This document shows positions 37,701-52,700 of a DNA stretch of 64,000 bases, in pieces. Below the pieces are notes generated by a model. That model did no database searches and was not told the origin of the DNA. It saw only the letters and a list, made by a program, of their open reading frames with translations. Source of the stretch: Paraescarpia echinospica (taxonomy: Eukaryota; Annelida; Polychaeta; Sabellida; Siboglinidae); NCBI GenBank assembly GCA_020002185.1, contig CM034535.1:63152076-63216075 (forward strand), in the 5' to 3' direction. Each line of letters begins with the position of its first letter. The first letter of the stretch is position 1. The position numbers and the translations under genes were made by a program.

Positions 37701-40700
37701 AAGTGGAGACAACAATGCTTGTGCTGATATCAGAGCCCTCAAACTTGGCCAGCAATGGAGCAGCAGCATTGTCACCATCACGAATCTCCAAGTAGCTGTC
37801 ATCACCAAGGTCCAAGTCCTCTATCTATTACAACAAACAAACGTAGTGGCAATGCTGATGAACTTTCAGTATTGTATGTCTGTTTTGGTTGTTTCTAAAC
37901 CAACATAACATTATCAGCAGAGGATGCAATAAAAAGTAGGAGAATAACTGTTGTTTCACACTGTTAGAATTACCTGCATGATGAAATGTAGGTAGGTGTA
38001 TGTCTGCTCTAAGTATACGTGTAATAAGTTAATAATTAATGTGATTCTTGACACCATGTTTCAGTCATTAAATATGTCATATAAGACACCAATTAGTAAT
38101 GCTACAATTGGGCGTTGTTCTGCGTTATCTTCTCCATGGTGCTAAGGTCCACCCGCCTCTTTCTATCTTATTTGTTTCCTTGGGTCATTAGCTTCTCATC
38201 TACCAACTGGAAATGCTTATCAAGAACGCAAAGGTAGTTTTTTTACAATTTGGGGCTTTTGTGGTATTATATTCAATTTACTGGGAAGTTACCAGCTGCA
38301 TGAAATGCCATACGGTGATAACATAATAGTGATAACAGCTGCCCTGGTTTATCCCTCCATGGGTGGACGTAAGCTAGTCAGACACCTATATCTATTCTAT
38401 GACAATACAATATGACATTTCTATGTTTCTCAAGACATTACTCAACTTACAATACTGTCAACATCACAGTGACATGGCGTAAAAGTAATATTTTACCTGC
38501 AGAGTGATGACCTTTCGCAACCCCTCGGCACGGATGACCCATACTTCTCGCAGGCCGGGCAGCACCATGTTAGGGTATGAGGGTGATTGTATGTACAGTT
38601 TAGTTCCAGAGGCGATCAGATCGAGACGTCCCCCATTCTCTACGGCTGATTCTGTGAAGCAACAGTAATTGCTACTATGATTTTTTTCCAAATAGGACAG
38701 AGAAAGTACAATCTTCTCTCACTGTCTCTCACTCTCTGCCCCCTTCCTCTCTTTTCTTTCATGTCAGTTATTATGCTTACATTATATATTATCAGATCAT
38801 CCTAACAATTATTTCCGTTTTACCTAAGGTTAATCTTCAACATATATGAGTGAACACTGCATAATCAGTTTTAAAAGTTTCACATTTTAAGGATGTTTAA
38901 TGAGTCTTCAGTTGTCATAAAAAGTTAAATGTCAACTATTTTCATGGATACTACTTGCATTATTAATGATATGCCAAAATACTGCAAGAATGGGTATGCT
39001 GGTATAATAAAAAAGATGGTTCTACTGATACAAAACATGACATCAACAATACTTGAATCTCAACAACTGCACTGGACTCACTTGCTTTCCAATCAGCAGA
39101 AAAACCATTCTTCTGCACTTCTTTGTCACTGGTAAGTTTCACAAACATGTAGTTATTTGGGCTGTAGAAGACGGGTATCGTATTGGGGTTTTCTGAGCCA
39201 GATAAACGTGCGACCATCTTGGCCGTTGCCTCTGTCTTCCCACCAACCCAAACTTGCACCTCGTCACGATTTTTCTCTGTGTCAAAAGCTTTAAACTGAA
39301 ACAAAACAAGCAACATGCAAGTAGATGTGTACATCATACGCAAACTGCAGCAGCAGAGATGACATAAGTATATTATTGAGAGAAATATGGAAACACAGAT
39401 AGCGGCAGGGGGGGTTATTTTATAAACACGAAGACTTCCAAGCACACATTACAATATTATTAGAGCAAAAAAACACAAAAGAATATTTTTAAACATTGCC
39501 TAACATGTGGAGCTTGATTCATCTAATTACACGCCTCAATACAAGATACTACATTAAATCTATCCCATCAATGGTTAAGTAAATCCAACAAACCACCTAC
39601 TGTGAGTTCAAGTCTAGTTCCCTCTGGTCCATCCAGGGTCCATCGGCAGGCGGAGTTGGCTTTGTAGGGAGTGGCAGTTTGAATAAGACCAGGTGTCGTC
39701 ATCAGGTATGTGCACTTGTTAGCTGACAAAACAACAGAAAACATTTAATTTCGTTGATGTTTTCAGTTACCAAATGGTCAACTTTGTTATTAAATAAGCA
39801 CTTTTAGCACACAATACATCTGAATTGAGATCCAGTCTATGAAGGGATATTTTCATTTAGGCATTATAATGACATATTTGAAGTCATGACTGCTAGGACA
39901 TAGTCCTGCTGAGGGGTTACCTTCTCAAAAGCTTCAGACATTCCCAATCCATCTGCTTATAACTGTTGGAGATGTTGACGACTATTGGTCCAGGAATGTG
40001 ATAATACATACCAGGGATGTTCACATAAACGTAAACAAATCAATTTAATTAACAAATTGTGTAAGTTATTTATTTATTTACTCTTATATGCAATACTAAA
40101 TGTGTTTGAGTGAACACAGATTTTGAAAACATGCGTGAACAGGGCATTAGCCCCTGATCTGTTGATGTCTTATTATTATTACTAAGACAAATAAGAGCCA
40201 GTTTATATTACAGAATACGTTATTTCATCATTCTTAGCATTATTGTTGTTACACATCATCGGTTTAATGAAATTATATTCTTACACAAAGAAACCAAAAT
40301 TATTAAATATTGACAGAAAGCATACAATGGTTGAGGAGAAACTTACAACAGTCGAGTTCATCAGAGAAGTCCCCGCAATCGTCCTTTCCATCACAGACTG
40401 CGTTCTTCTTGACACACTTTCCGTTGGTACAACGGAAGAACCCTGCAGACATGCTCTGTTTCAAAATCTATCTTCCAAAGGAACACATTCGATACATTTA
40501 AGTAACTTGCACTTTTTCGTGCCACCCCAATAATTTAATCTACTTTACTTACACATTTGATATTAATGTTGAATAAATGAAATCTAGAAATACTCATCTC
40601 TTTCTACATGTTCATGCATGCAGGTGCAATAAAATCTGTCTCAGTAGCTGAAATTAAGTAATGCATATATTGTATAGGAAAACACCAATATACACATGTA

Positions 40701-43700
40701 TGGTTTTGTATACAACATACTGCATTTAAGTAGAGTAAGACATGCTACATATATGCTTCGTATCCATGGTGTCCAAAAATGAGAATACCCAGGAGACCTG
40801 GATGTTCAGAAAGACAGCTAGTCACCAGGCACACTACCACACTGTGACGCACTCACCTGGTAGACAGGCTGGGGCACGGCAGACGTAGGACAAAGATTCC
40901 TGGCAGGAATTGAGTGACCACGCGTACTTGTAATATTGTTTCTCATCGATGCTGACGTACGTGCAGCTTTTGTTATCTCCTTTTGGCTGACCAGCGCTCC
41001 AGTAGCCGTAAGAGTGGTCATGTTTGCCTGCAATGTATACATGTCATTGTAAAAACCACAAATTTAAGTATTCATTCTATTACAGTGTATGTTTAAGAAA
41101 TATTTGAAATGTGGAAATAAGTTAGAAACTCTGTTCTATTAAGTGCAGACTATTTTTGTTGTTTCTGAAGACAATGTCAATATTGTGCACCAGGTGGTAA
41201 TACTGTTGTTTCATGCCACTGTTCCACACCAGGTGGCACCATGTATCTCACATGTTTACACTAATGGGATTATGACACAGTTGGACTTCCTGCTTCGTTA
41301 CAGACGAAAAAAGTGCAATGTATTTTTTAGAAATTATTTTTTTACAAAATTTACCTGCTCTGACATAAGTGCATTTGAGTAGTCAGATTTCCCGGTGTGA
41401 TTGTAGAAGCTGTTGACGGTAAAATGGTGTATTTGTAGCTGATTTTACTAAGCGGAAGGGTATTTGGCAGCAATTTGGCTAGTTGACCCTTTAGCCGGAT
41501 TACTGCCTGGATCCATTCGTAAATATTGACGAGTGTCACACATACAGGCATTTTACGAGAGCTAGAAATATTGGATTTTGACTAAACTCGACCAGCATGT
41601 TAATGAGATAATAATAACAGCAGGTGAGAAGTTTAAGACATTTTATAGGTCACATTTTCTTATAATCACACAAAACGTTAACATGGTCGCCAATGGGAAA
41701 ACTAACAGTGTGCTGAGCCTTAATAATTGACAGCTGTTGAGAATTGGTGCCATGAGATGGAGAATCAACATTTTAGTAAACCGTTTGTGGCTGCTATGTG
41801 TTTAAAAGTATTTATATATATATGAGTGTAAAACATTGGTAATAAATCAGCAGTGGTAGGGCAGTTAAACAATCAGCCTGTGCTAAAATACAGACATACA
41901 GAGGCTGTCATGTCTCCTGACATGTGCTATGTGTAAATTCAGCCTGAGAGTTCACATGTAAACATAAACGTGTAAGTTGAAATGGCAAGCCACGTATAAA
42001 TCCACATGTCATCAAAGATACCTGGACACTGCAAAGTCGTTGGATGTTGCATTGTTACTAGTTAACAATTGCAATAAATTATTGATCTGATGTGTTTTGG
42101 TCAGAGATGGATGTCAAACGCTGACAAAATAGAGGGTGTCTGCTAATTACGGCATGTATGCTTAATAGAATGATTATGATATGTAAAGAAAATAAAGAAA
42201 TACCTATTATTTTACAGGACATACTAGCACATATATTTGTACTAGATCTGTTGATTTTAAACTTGTAATATATACAAATGAACAAGCAAAGCACATCTAT
42301 ATATATATATATATATATAATGATACACATTATTATATTTTTATTGAAGATGAATTAACCATAAATTCTTTTGATGAGGTAGGTTACAACCATATTCAGG
42401 ATAATGGTAAAGAACCACTAAATGACTTATAGAATTATGTAAACACTAAACAGTGTGGTACATGAAATAAAATAACATCACTTTATCATTCATCATTAAA
42501 CGTATTCATAATTAAACTGTAATATATCATCACATAAAGCTACAAATTATTTTATTTTATTCTATCAAGGATATGAAATAATCAAACTTATATAAAACTT
42601 ACAATATGAGAACTACATTACCACTATACTGCCAAGATTATCTGGGGAAAAGGGAAACAAGAAAGTAGATGGGAAACTATTGTAGCCAAGGTGAGAGATA
42701 TGGAATTAATAAAATCAAGTACGGGTAGATTGGATTTTTCTGTCAGTCTTTTCAATGATAGGGTATGTAAAGGGTGGGTTATAACACCAATATTTTGACA
42801 TATTTATACTTGCCCACTTCAAACTTAACTAAATTGGTTGAAATGTACAAATTATCAACAAATGACTGCAAATCAGAAAGAAAAGCGACTTTCTAGTTGG
42901 ATACTTGAGTACCGGTACTACTCTCCCAGTGTAGGCTGTGCGAGTCCAGTGTGACACAGAGATTGGCCTACGTGTGACAACTGTGCAACATGATGTGACA
43001 GGGTGGGGCATCTAGCACTTGACCTTATCTAGTAGGAAAAATGTCTACTGACATAAAGTTTATTAGTAGCTCCATTGCCCCACCCAAATGTATAGGGTTA
43101 TTCAATTTTGCTTTAAATAGTACATTCTTCTCATAAATCATGTGGATTTGAAGAGCTCATTGCACAAAATTGCCATACCGAAAAAAGACATAATGACTGC
43201 TTACACCATGTCTCAAGCATTTGGAGCATGCAAACCCAGGATGATCTAAGAATTGCCTTTAGAAGAATATAAAAAACTGCATCTGAAAACTAACATTCCG
43301 TCAGCCTTTTTTCTAATTTGATGTAGCTGACCAAATCTCATTTTACAAATTGTTTTTTTATTGGCTTTATTGATATGTTCAACTTGCTTTCTCACCATTC
43401 TTATTGTATGAATGTCATCCTTTCTATGTTTTTTTCTAACCACTTGCTATGTAAAATACATTATTATGTTGTAATGAGTAAAATTTAATTAGTAGTCAAC
43501 CTGTTCTATTTATGTATTGTAAATAATGTGTATTTATGTGTATGTGTATGCATTAACTGCATCTATAAGATGACTTATTCACTTTGTTCCAGAAGAACTT
43601 ACTGTCCTACTTTTATGCTTTAATTTTATGGAATATGGAACCTGTTTTTAATTTACTATGTTCTATAAGCCCCTAGGGATTTCTAGAGAATCTCCATGGT

Positions 43701-46700
43701 TGCAATGTTTTTTTTTCTGTTTTATAATCCATTGTACATTTGTTCACAGATTTGTACTTGTAACCGAAATGAAGTTCAATTCAATTAAAAAAAGAAATAA
43801 ATGTACAAAACCAACTGCCGAGGTAATTACACTATGATCTTGAGATGTAATGTATTTCCACTCAAATAGAATATTCCATGATTGAAAAATATTAATAGTA
43901 TACAGTGCCACCATTTACTTTTAAAACAGACTGTTTACTTTCTATCAAGAAACTATGTAACTTACCAATCCAGTACTTCTTGATACTGGTTGTGTTGACC
44001 ACAATTTCCCCTACAATTCGGTTTTCGTCAAAACCAACAAGTGTCACCAACTCTGCCCCAATCCTGGTGGAGAAATGTACAATATATTAGTATAACACAT
44101 TCAACTAGGTGTAATGCTAGGAACTGTGATATCCAGTGTAGGATACATTTCAAATGATTCTTTCACTGAATATTGCACACCCATGAAAGTTGAACCACAA
44201 ACAAGTATGGAATCATCAAAACAGTCATACAATGATGGTGTTAGAAAAGAGAGGACACATGCTAAATTATACATGACATGATGACAGTGCTAAGGTATCA
44301 AGAGATATTTAACGTTTTTCACATAATAAATAAAAAACACTGCAAAAAATAAGATTACCTGGTTATTTGAGTGAGTTCACTGGGACATGTATGTGCATAA
44401 TGGAATGGTACAATACTATTTAATATACTGAAATTTACAAAGTGATGGTATTAAGAATCAACTGTTTGTATTGTCATACAGATGATACGATGACACCTTG
44501 AGTTAGCTGCACTAAATAACTGTAAAGTAGCAGGCTGACATTGCAGAGTTTTCACATAGATAATGTAGACATGTAGTCCTTAACACTGTCACTGGCAGTG
44601 GGAATGAAAGACCATCATCCATTGCTCTCATTACACCTACCAATGAAACAATGTCTTGCATCATTGCATGGCAAATATAAACCAGCTGCTTGCATCAACG
44701 CTCTATGGAAGTGACAGATTATGTCTACATGTGTGTCATGAATGTCAGTACACACAATGCATATTTTATTTTACCTAGAGCACCAGACAACTAGTGCTGG
44801 GTAACAGACCACACCCTACATAACAATGGTGTGTACCACATGGTGGTATACTGTGGCACTAAATTTTGAAACCAGTATGTTCTATTAGCTTGAACTGAAA
44901 TTCTATGCACTATGTTACGTCTACAATTAATACTACTTGAAGCTTCTAAAACTGTGTAAAAATTAAAAAATTTGAATAAAAAGACGAGACATCTGACACT
45001 TTCTTGCATGGATCAAATTCAGTGCTATTTCACTTCGAAGAGTAAGTGTCTGGAAGAGTAAGTGTCTGGAAGAGTAAGTGTCTGAAAGAGTAAGTGTCTG
45101 GAAGAGTAAGTGTCTGGAAGAGTAAGTGTCTGGAAGAGTAAACTGCATAAGTTGATCACCTGGGGCCGGTTTCATGAAGCGGCTAAGAATGTTCTTAACG
45201 CTAAGATTTTTAAAAATATAGGACATAGGAGTTTACGCAAACACGTGGCGCTAAGTAATTGCATACCACTTCATGAAACCTGCCCCTGTACCGTATCTAC
45301 TATAATGACTGTATGTACTGGAACACCGTATGTTTTGGGACACGGTAAAAATCTTTAAAAATAATAATTTTTCTGTACCGTATGTTTGGGACACATTAAT
45401 AAATATAATTATTTTTTTGTTCATATGTATTCAGACACACGGGATATAGGGCCATAAAATTGTTAGTAGCAGGGTAATAGACAAGGATGACATGACGTCA
45501 GGGTTTGTTTGTGTTCGTAAGTATTGGGATAGTGAATCTGAGATTAATTTTTGTGCACTGTATGTTTTGGGACTGCTGATAATTTAATTATTTTTAAGTG
45601 CCCCAATACATACAATGTCATTACGGTAGGCTCAACCAAAGACCAAAGTGCAGTGCCACTGTTATATCTACAATAATGCATATGTATCAAAAACTGCACA
45701 GTGTACCATATGTACCATAGAGCTATATGGCACAGAGCACAAACTAAGTAACACAGAATGAATAGACTATAGCTGTTATGTTCACATTTTGCTCTTGGCA
45801 CAAATGGGTGTTGCAAGTTTGTTGAAAGATTTGTGGTCTTTGGTTGAGACTTGAGAGCACAGAAGCTTCCCTGCATTGATGTAGACTTGATTTTGGATGT
45901 CATGTAATAATTTTTCCATCCAAATATAATCTTCATACAGATATATGACAATGAGAGATTTCCATGAGTCAATATCGGGCTCCGGGTAGAGGTTGATCAC
46001 TCGTTTTCTTCAGATTTTGTTTCCACCACATAAGGAGTGTGATGGTATGGTGCCCAGAGCCTCAGACTTTCAATCAAGGATTGTGGGTTTGAATCCTAAG
46101 TTCTTTAACTCCGTTACTCCAGTTCAATCAGCTGTATAAATGTGTACTTACCACCTGGCTACAGACAGTGCTGGCTGTTTGTGTATAAATATCAACCATC
46201 TTTGTGCATTAATTGCAGTGTGGATGAATTCTGTTTCCAGAGATGTCGAGATGGTGTTTGAATGAGCAGGTCTGCCAGAGGGTGAGGTGTAAGATCTAAG
46301 GACTGGACGCCATGCTATATATGAACATACTGATCTTGACCTTTAGCAGTGAGGTCAGGTGGGTTGATATCAGATACTATTGTCATGCTGTCTGTGCTGG
46401 TATAAACACTTATATACATATAATGCTGTGCAGTGCATTTTATACACTGATTATTTGGAGAGGTGTGCATTGTTCAGGTATGTATACATTGAACAGAACT
46501 TGCTTAACCTATTTTATTCTGACTAGATATCTGGGTTTTAATGCGTACTTCGGATCTGTCATCATGAAATGGGTTAATGTCTTAATTCCATGCAACCTGC
46601 ACTGATACTGATCAAGAATTATTGTACTGTGCAACCTTCTTTTTATATTCAATCGTAGGTCAAATAAACTGGTGAATTCAAATTAATCACTCATTTATTG

Positions 46701-49700
46701 TGAGCTATTTATAGAAATACAGCATGCAAAATTATGTGGTCACAATTTTTTCCTCATCACTACAGTACTGAGGAAACAAAGGTTTGTTTCTCACCAAAAT
46801 AGAACATAAACCATCAAACATCCAGCAGGTTTGCAGTCATGCAGCAAAGTGTTACACTCCACAGAGAAGACATAATTTCACCACTATGCTCTACTTCACC
46901 CTGACTCAACAAGTCATTATTTCTACCGAGCTGATAAATCATGATAACAGTGAGAACTACACTCCACACAGCTGTTATTGTAGCCAGTGGGTCACAGCTA
47001 GAGGATGGCTGCAGCAATGATATATGGGTGATAATAAAGTGTTAGCTCACCTCAAGGTTAAATACCACTTGTATGTGCTAAGTTTGACTGTACTACCTCC
47101 ACAGCTAGTGTGTTTGCTGTGCCAATACTTCCATTTGACTGCTGGTTACTCTACACCACTAATACCACCACTATGCACACACATATATATATATATGTAT
47201 GTACGTACGTACGTACGTACGTACGTACGTACGTACGTACGTACGTACGTATGTATGTATGTATGTATACCCACATATTATTAAAACAATCAGTATTGGT
47301 GTTCCTCACAATACTGTCTGCAAATTATAAATCTGGAACTAATGTATTATTTTTCATATCTGGATCTTAATTGTACCTTTACTATTATTTTTATTTCTAT
47401 TTTATTTACTCTTTTGTAATTATTAAGTTGTATTCACACTATGTGTAGTAGTAGTAGTATCAGTTTTGTTAATATTACCACATTATTGTTATATCTGTTG
47501 ACACAAATTACAACTCCTCATTTTTATGTGTTCTCTAATCAAACAGCACCAATAATGACTACTGCACCACATGTAGTCATAGGGAGGCTTGCACGATAGC
47601 GATCTCTCAGGTCTTAGTGCGGGCCTTTTTCTTAGTGCGAGCCTCCCTGGATCATCAAGACCATGTAAAATGTATACAAACTGTCATTTAACTTTGTATG
47701 TACGTATGATGATGTAAACAAATAGACTTCACTTCACTAGTTCACTACTACTAAAGTCTAGGCAATCATTGCTGGCAAATCAAATGACATCTACATGTTA
47801 ACTGTGGGGTATTGTAACATTATCTCCTCCGAGTTGCCGAGGTATACTCGCCTATGTCTATATTCCCTTGCATCCTTGGACCACTGGGCTCTCGTCTATC
47901 AACAGGTGATGTATTTCAGAAAAACAAGTGTTTCTGATATGCTATGCTTTTCTAGAGGCCCTTTCTTTCAGTAGTGTGGTGGTGACACAAGTCTGTGTCA
48001 TGTGGCTAGTGTCGTAGCTTTCTTTCAGTAGTGTAATGGTGACAAAGGTCTGTGTCATGTGGCTAGTGTCGTAGTGTAGTGAGTAGTTTGTAGTGCTTGC
48101 GCTTCACACTCTCGGTTTCAGCTACGACTGCCAGCTAGCCCCCTCACAGAGGTGAAAAGTGACATGAGTGTGCAAGCCTCCCCTGCTGGTACATAGCCTC
48201 TCCATAGACAAGACTCTATACAGTCTAGCATGACCTCCTTGTGGTACACCACGGTAACTGGGCACCTTATGGGCCCAGGCTAGTATACTAGGAATCTAGA
48301 AGGACAACTCTGATTCCATTCCTGGGAATGTGACAACTGGAGAGGTGTGACATTGCTGTCAATACCAGGGAAAGTGTATTGCCAGATGATATTGAACCGA
48401 ATGCAAGATGTGGTAGATGGCGAACTGCGTGAGGAACAAGCAGGCTTTAGGCCTAAACGCTCTTGTGCTGAGCAAATATTCATACTCAGACGCATTATTG
48501 AGAAATGTCAAGAGTACCAGTTACCCCTCGCAATCAGTTTCATAGACTTCACCAAAGCGTTCGACAGCACACACAGACCCGCCATGTGGAAAGTCTTTAT
48601 CACATACGGAATCCCACGAAAGATTGAATTGAAATGATATATATAAAAACTCAAGATGTTGTATAAAAACAGAAGATGGTTACAGCGACTGGTTTGATGT
48701 GGTGACTGGTGTCAGACAAGGCATTCTTTTCCCCCCTTCTCTTTGCCACGGCCATCGACTGGGTCATGTGGCTGGCAACTAGTGCTGGTTCAATACGATA
48801 TATCGAAGTATCGCGATACTTGTGAAAGTTCGATACCGATACTTTGTGGTATCGCGATACTTCAATATTTTGGTATCGAACGGCCACAGTTCGATACCTT
48901 CGATATTTCGATACCTTCAATATTTCGATACGTCGATATTTCGATACCTTCGATATTTCGATACCTTCGATACTTTGTCGATACCTATACTTCGATATCG
49001 AGTCCATTCGACATCAATGCGAAGACGTAACATCGTTTTTGAAGACGAAGTTACGGCCGGATGTACGGAAAGTACGGCTACTCCGCTGCAGGCTTCGCTT
49101 CCTAACTTGACAGGGTTAACTATGTTGTATGTATTAGGCCGCTTAGGTGTGGTTCTTTTTCCAAAAACATAATAAAATGTAACATCTCAGTGGTTTTTAT
49201 AAAGCTTTATTGTGGAGTCAGTTTCCAAAAAAGTCTGTATATAAATAATTATTTTAGTGCGATCTCAGGTTAGCCTCGATTATTCAAGCCTCGTTACGAC
49301 GTTGGGTGGCACTATCGTTTGCTTCACCACTTTACCTTGCCCACTTTACAGCTAACTTCACCTACCTTGGCAGCTCCATCAACAACCAAGAAATCATTGC
49401 TCACGAACTAAACTGCAGATTGGGGAAAGCTTCTGCAGCTTTCAACAAGCTGAAGAAAATTTAGAACAACAAGAAATTTACCTTGCATTCTAAACTCCAC
49501 TTCTATAACTCAAATGTTATACCAACCCTCCTGTATTGGTGCGAAACATGGCAACTAAAAACAAGCCAAGAAAACAAAATTGACACATTCGACACTAAAT
49601 GCCTGCAAAAAATCCTGGGCATTCACTGGAGCGACCATGTGACGAATGTAGATGTCTGAATACAATCAGGACAACCTATGGCATCATCAACTATACGTAG

Positions 49701-52700
49701 AAGACGAATGCGCTGGCTCGGACATGTCAGGAGGCTCCCACCTACCAGGCCTGCCCAACAAGCACTGTGGTGGACACCAGCTGGCCAGAGAAGGAGAGGA
49801 TGACCAAGAATGAACTGGCGCCAGGCGGTCAACAAACGATGGAGCGACGTCAGAACTCTAGCAAACAACAGATCTGAGTGGAGTGCTTTGACTGCCTCAT
49901 GTGTTTACACATACGAGAGCCGCTAAGTCTAAGTAAGTAAGTTTCTCCTACCTTAATGGATTTAGTGGTGATCCACTTTTCCAGAAGGTGCCACTGTGGG
50001 TTGAGTTTTAAAAGATCAAAATAATGTAACGGTGATAACTGCTGCCTTTTGTTAGTTGCTCCATGGGTGGGTATGAGCTAGTACTCTTGCACTTACTAAT
50101 ACTACAAACATATTTCTCAGCATAATTTATGCAACCACTGACAAATTAGACAACTTACCCTTTGCATTGACTGTCTGCATCTTCCCAAATTACTTTCTTC
50201 TCAAATGCTTTGTAGCAGTCTGGTCCATTTAGAACCCATCCTACAAATAATGAAATAAAAACACTGGTCAACAGCTGAAATATTAAAGGGAATAAAAACA
50301 TCTATTGCTTGAATATATGTTATATTACATCCTGCTATCTATTTCCACGTCCACCAAGCAAAAAAATTCAATGAATTATAAATTCCACATTTTATGCTGT
50401 ACATCCAAACATTTTCGAATATGCATATTTTTGGCGCGCTTTTCGGGATGCGACGTCACTTATGACTCAAACTCGCATCAGGCCGACCCTTTCCATGCAT
50501 TCAGAGCATGTTTACAAGTATAGTTTTTGGGTCGAAACGAGCGTCAGAATGAGTTATTGTGCAATTTTCCGACGTAATACAAACACTAGTCATCATAGAG
50601 GAACAAGCAGTTATCTTACCGTTCCACATGAATCGAATTTTATTCAAAACAACGTATGCGAATGGGGCTACAAGTCGACTAGGTTTCGCCGAGCTTGGGC
50701 TCGTTTTCAGAATAATTATATCGAATGCAACCAACGGGAGATAATCTACACCAATAAACATACATAGCAAACATATAGTGTATCCAGCTACATAAAGTAA
50801 CGTGTATAATCTCATAATATGACTAGAATATCGATATATGAAGGAGTTGTACAATTTACCATAACAACTTAAATCAGTCAGAGTTTCCGCTGGTCCCGAT
50901 AGCTCAGTGGGTAGGCGCGTTGGTTACTTGTCGTTTATTTTACAATCGGGCGACACCGGTTCAATCCTGATGGCATGCAAACTATTGATTTTCTTTACAC
51001 TTTTTTGTTTATGTTTTCATGAAGTAATATAAACCAAATCATTTAGTATACTATGATGCACTGTTTGTAAATAATTTTTATTTTTGTAGTAATTATTTAT
51101 TCGCCACAAAAATGAAAATATTGTCATTATATAACGATGTTTCTAAATTTTATTTATCCAAACAAATATAATGTAATGGATATATAATTTATTAATTGTA
51201 AATATATTGTACAGTAATATATTGTAATTATATATGTGAAAAAGATTGTGATCTGTCTGGATAAATACAATTTAGAAACATTGTTATATATAATAACCAT
51301 ATTTTCATTTTTGTGGCGAATAAATAATTACTACACAAATAAAAAAATATTTACAAACAGTGCATCATAGTATACTAAATGATTTGGTTTATATTACTTC
51401 GTGAAAACATAAAAAAGTGTAAAGAAAATCAATAGTTTGCATGCTGTCAGGATTGAACCGGCGTCGCCCGATTGTAAAACGAAAGCCAATGAACCAACGC
51501 GTTTACCAAGTGAGCTACCAGGGCCGGCAGAAATTCGCTCACTGATTTAAGTTATGATAAATTGTACAACTCCTCCTTCATACATCGATATTTTAGTGAT
51601 ATTATGAGATTTTACACGTTAGTTTCTGTAGCTGGATACGATATATGTTTGCTTTGTATGTATATTGGTGTACATTATCTCCCGTTGGTTACACTCGATA
51701 TAATTATTCTGAAAACGAGCTCAAGCTCGGCGAAACCTAGTCGACTTGTACTACAAGTTGTAGGCTCATTCGCATTCATTGTTTTGAATAAAATTGAATT
51801 CATGTGGAACCGTAAGATAACTGCTTGTTCCTCTATGATGACTAGTGTTTGTATTACATCGGATTATTGCATAACAACTCATTCTGACGCTCGTTTCGAC
51901 CCCAACATTATCCATGTAAACATGCTCTGAATGCATAGAAAGGGTCGGCCTGCTGCGAGTGTGAGTCATGTGTATTAAAATACAATCAAACTTTCAGTAC
52001 AGATTATTATCCAGTTTTGTTTATTTCATCACTTAATATTCTATATCAACTCCACCTCTTACTTCAACCATATGACAGTGGTGTGGGATAAACACAATTA
52101 CACATGATCTAGCGTTACTTACTGTACATACGACGTTACATAATGAAAAATTAAAAAATCATGTATTGAAACTGAAATTAAATCCTCAATACATATGCAA
52201 GGTTCAATAAGAAAGACACAACTTTTGGCTAGTTTGTGGACATTCCTTTAAAAAATGACAGCCATTTTTAGTATGCATCTATTACTGAAAATGACTCTTA
52301 GTTCCCACATTCATAAACAAAATACCCTTCTACCTGTGCCCACCACATCAATCTAAATGTCCATAAGGCATATTACGAATGAACATGGCATGTATTATGT
52401 ACACACATGTACGATATAAAGATCAAGATCTATAATTTGATTGTAAGCTCAGAAACTGTACGAGTCAAAGGACCAAGTAAACTATGATTGATAAGCCATA
52501 CCTTAGAACAGTGACCTCTTTAGCACTTTAAATTAGACTGCCACCTGTACTAAAGCTAAAATCACAACTGACCCATAACCATACACAGAGCAGTGACTTC
52601 TGGCACTTTAACCTTGCCAGTCAATGATTCTATCCCTCCCATTCAATACATGTACTCATTCAAAGAAAGTGTGTTTGCTGAAGTTGTTTCCACGTTTAAT

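Larger units (their letters stand above)
48290..49915 (+). mobile_element. Decayed RTE/jockey-type non-LTR retrotransposon, interrupted by an insertion
   Basis: First part: [52 protein letters not shown], then DVVTGVRQG and [10 protein letters not shown]. After about 550 bp of foreign sequence the tail resumes: [42 protein letters not shown] and [17 protein letters not shown]. The region with the Y/F-A-D-D motif is missing and two stops occur. The carboxy RRxxWxGHV block is typical of RTE-like endonuclease-RT elements. Confidence 0.85.
50462..51969. mobile_element. 1.5-kb palindromic foldback element with tRNA-like sequences in both arms
   Basis: Outer ends atgactcaaactcgcatcag (left) and its near inverse (right) start two arms of about 740 bp meeting near 51200. 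Paired blocks include aggccgaccctttc, the tRNA-like regions, and gtatactatgatgcactgtt. Arm similarity is high, with some indels. No transposase is seen. It sits in the intron between exons 2 and 3. Confidence 0.85.

Noticed and set aside
48070..48130. tRNA-like stretch (gtgtagtgagtagtttgtag ... ggtttcagctacg)
   Set aside because: The A-box resemblance is weak and the B box deviates at several positions; not enough for a SINE call.
50892..51530. Possible genuine tRNA genes
   Set aside because: Polymerase-III boxes are present, but the acceptor stems do not pair and the anticodon arm is unclear; treated as tRNA-derived parts of a transposon.
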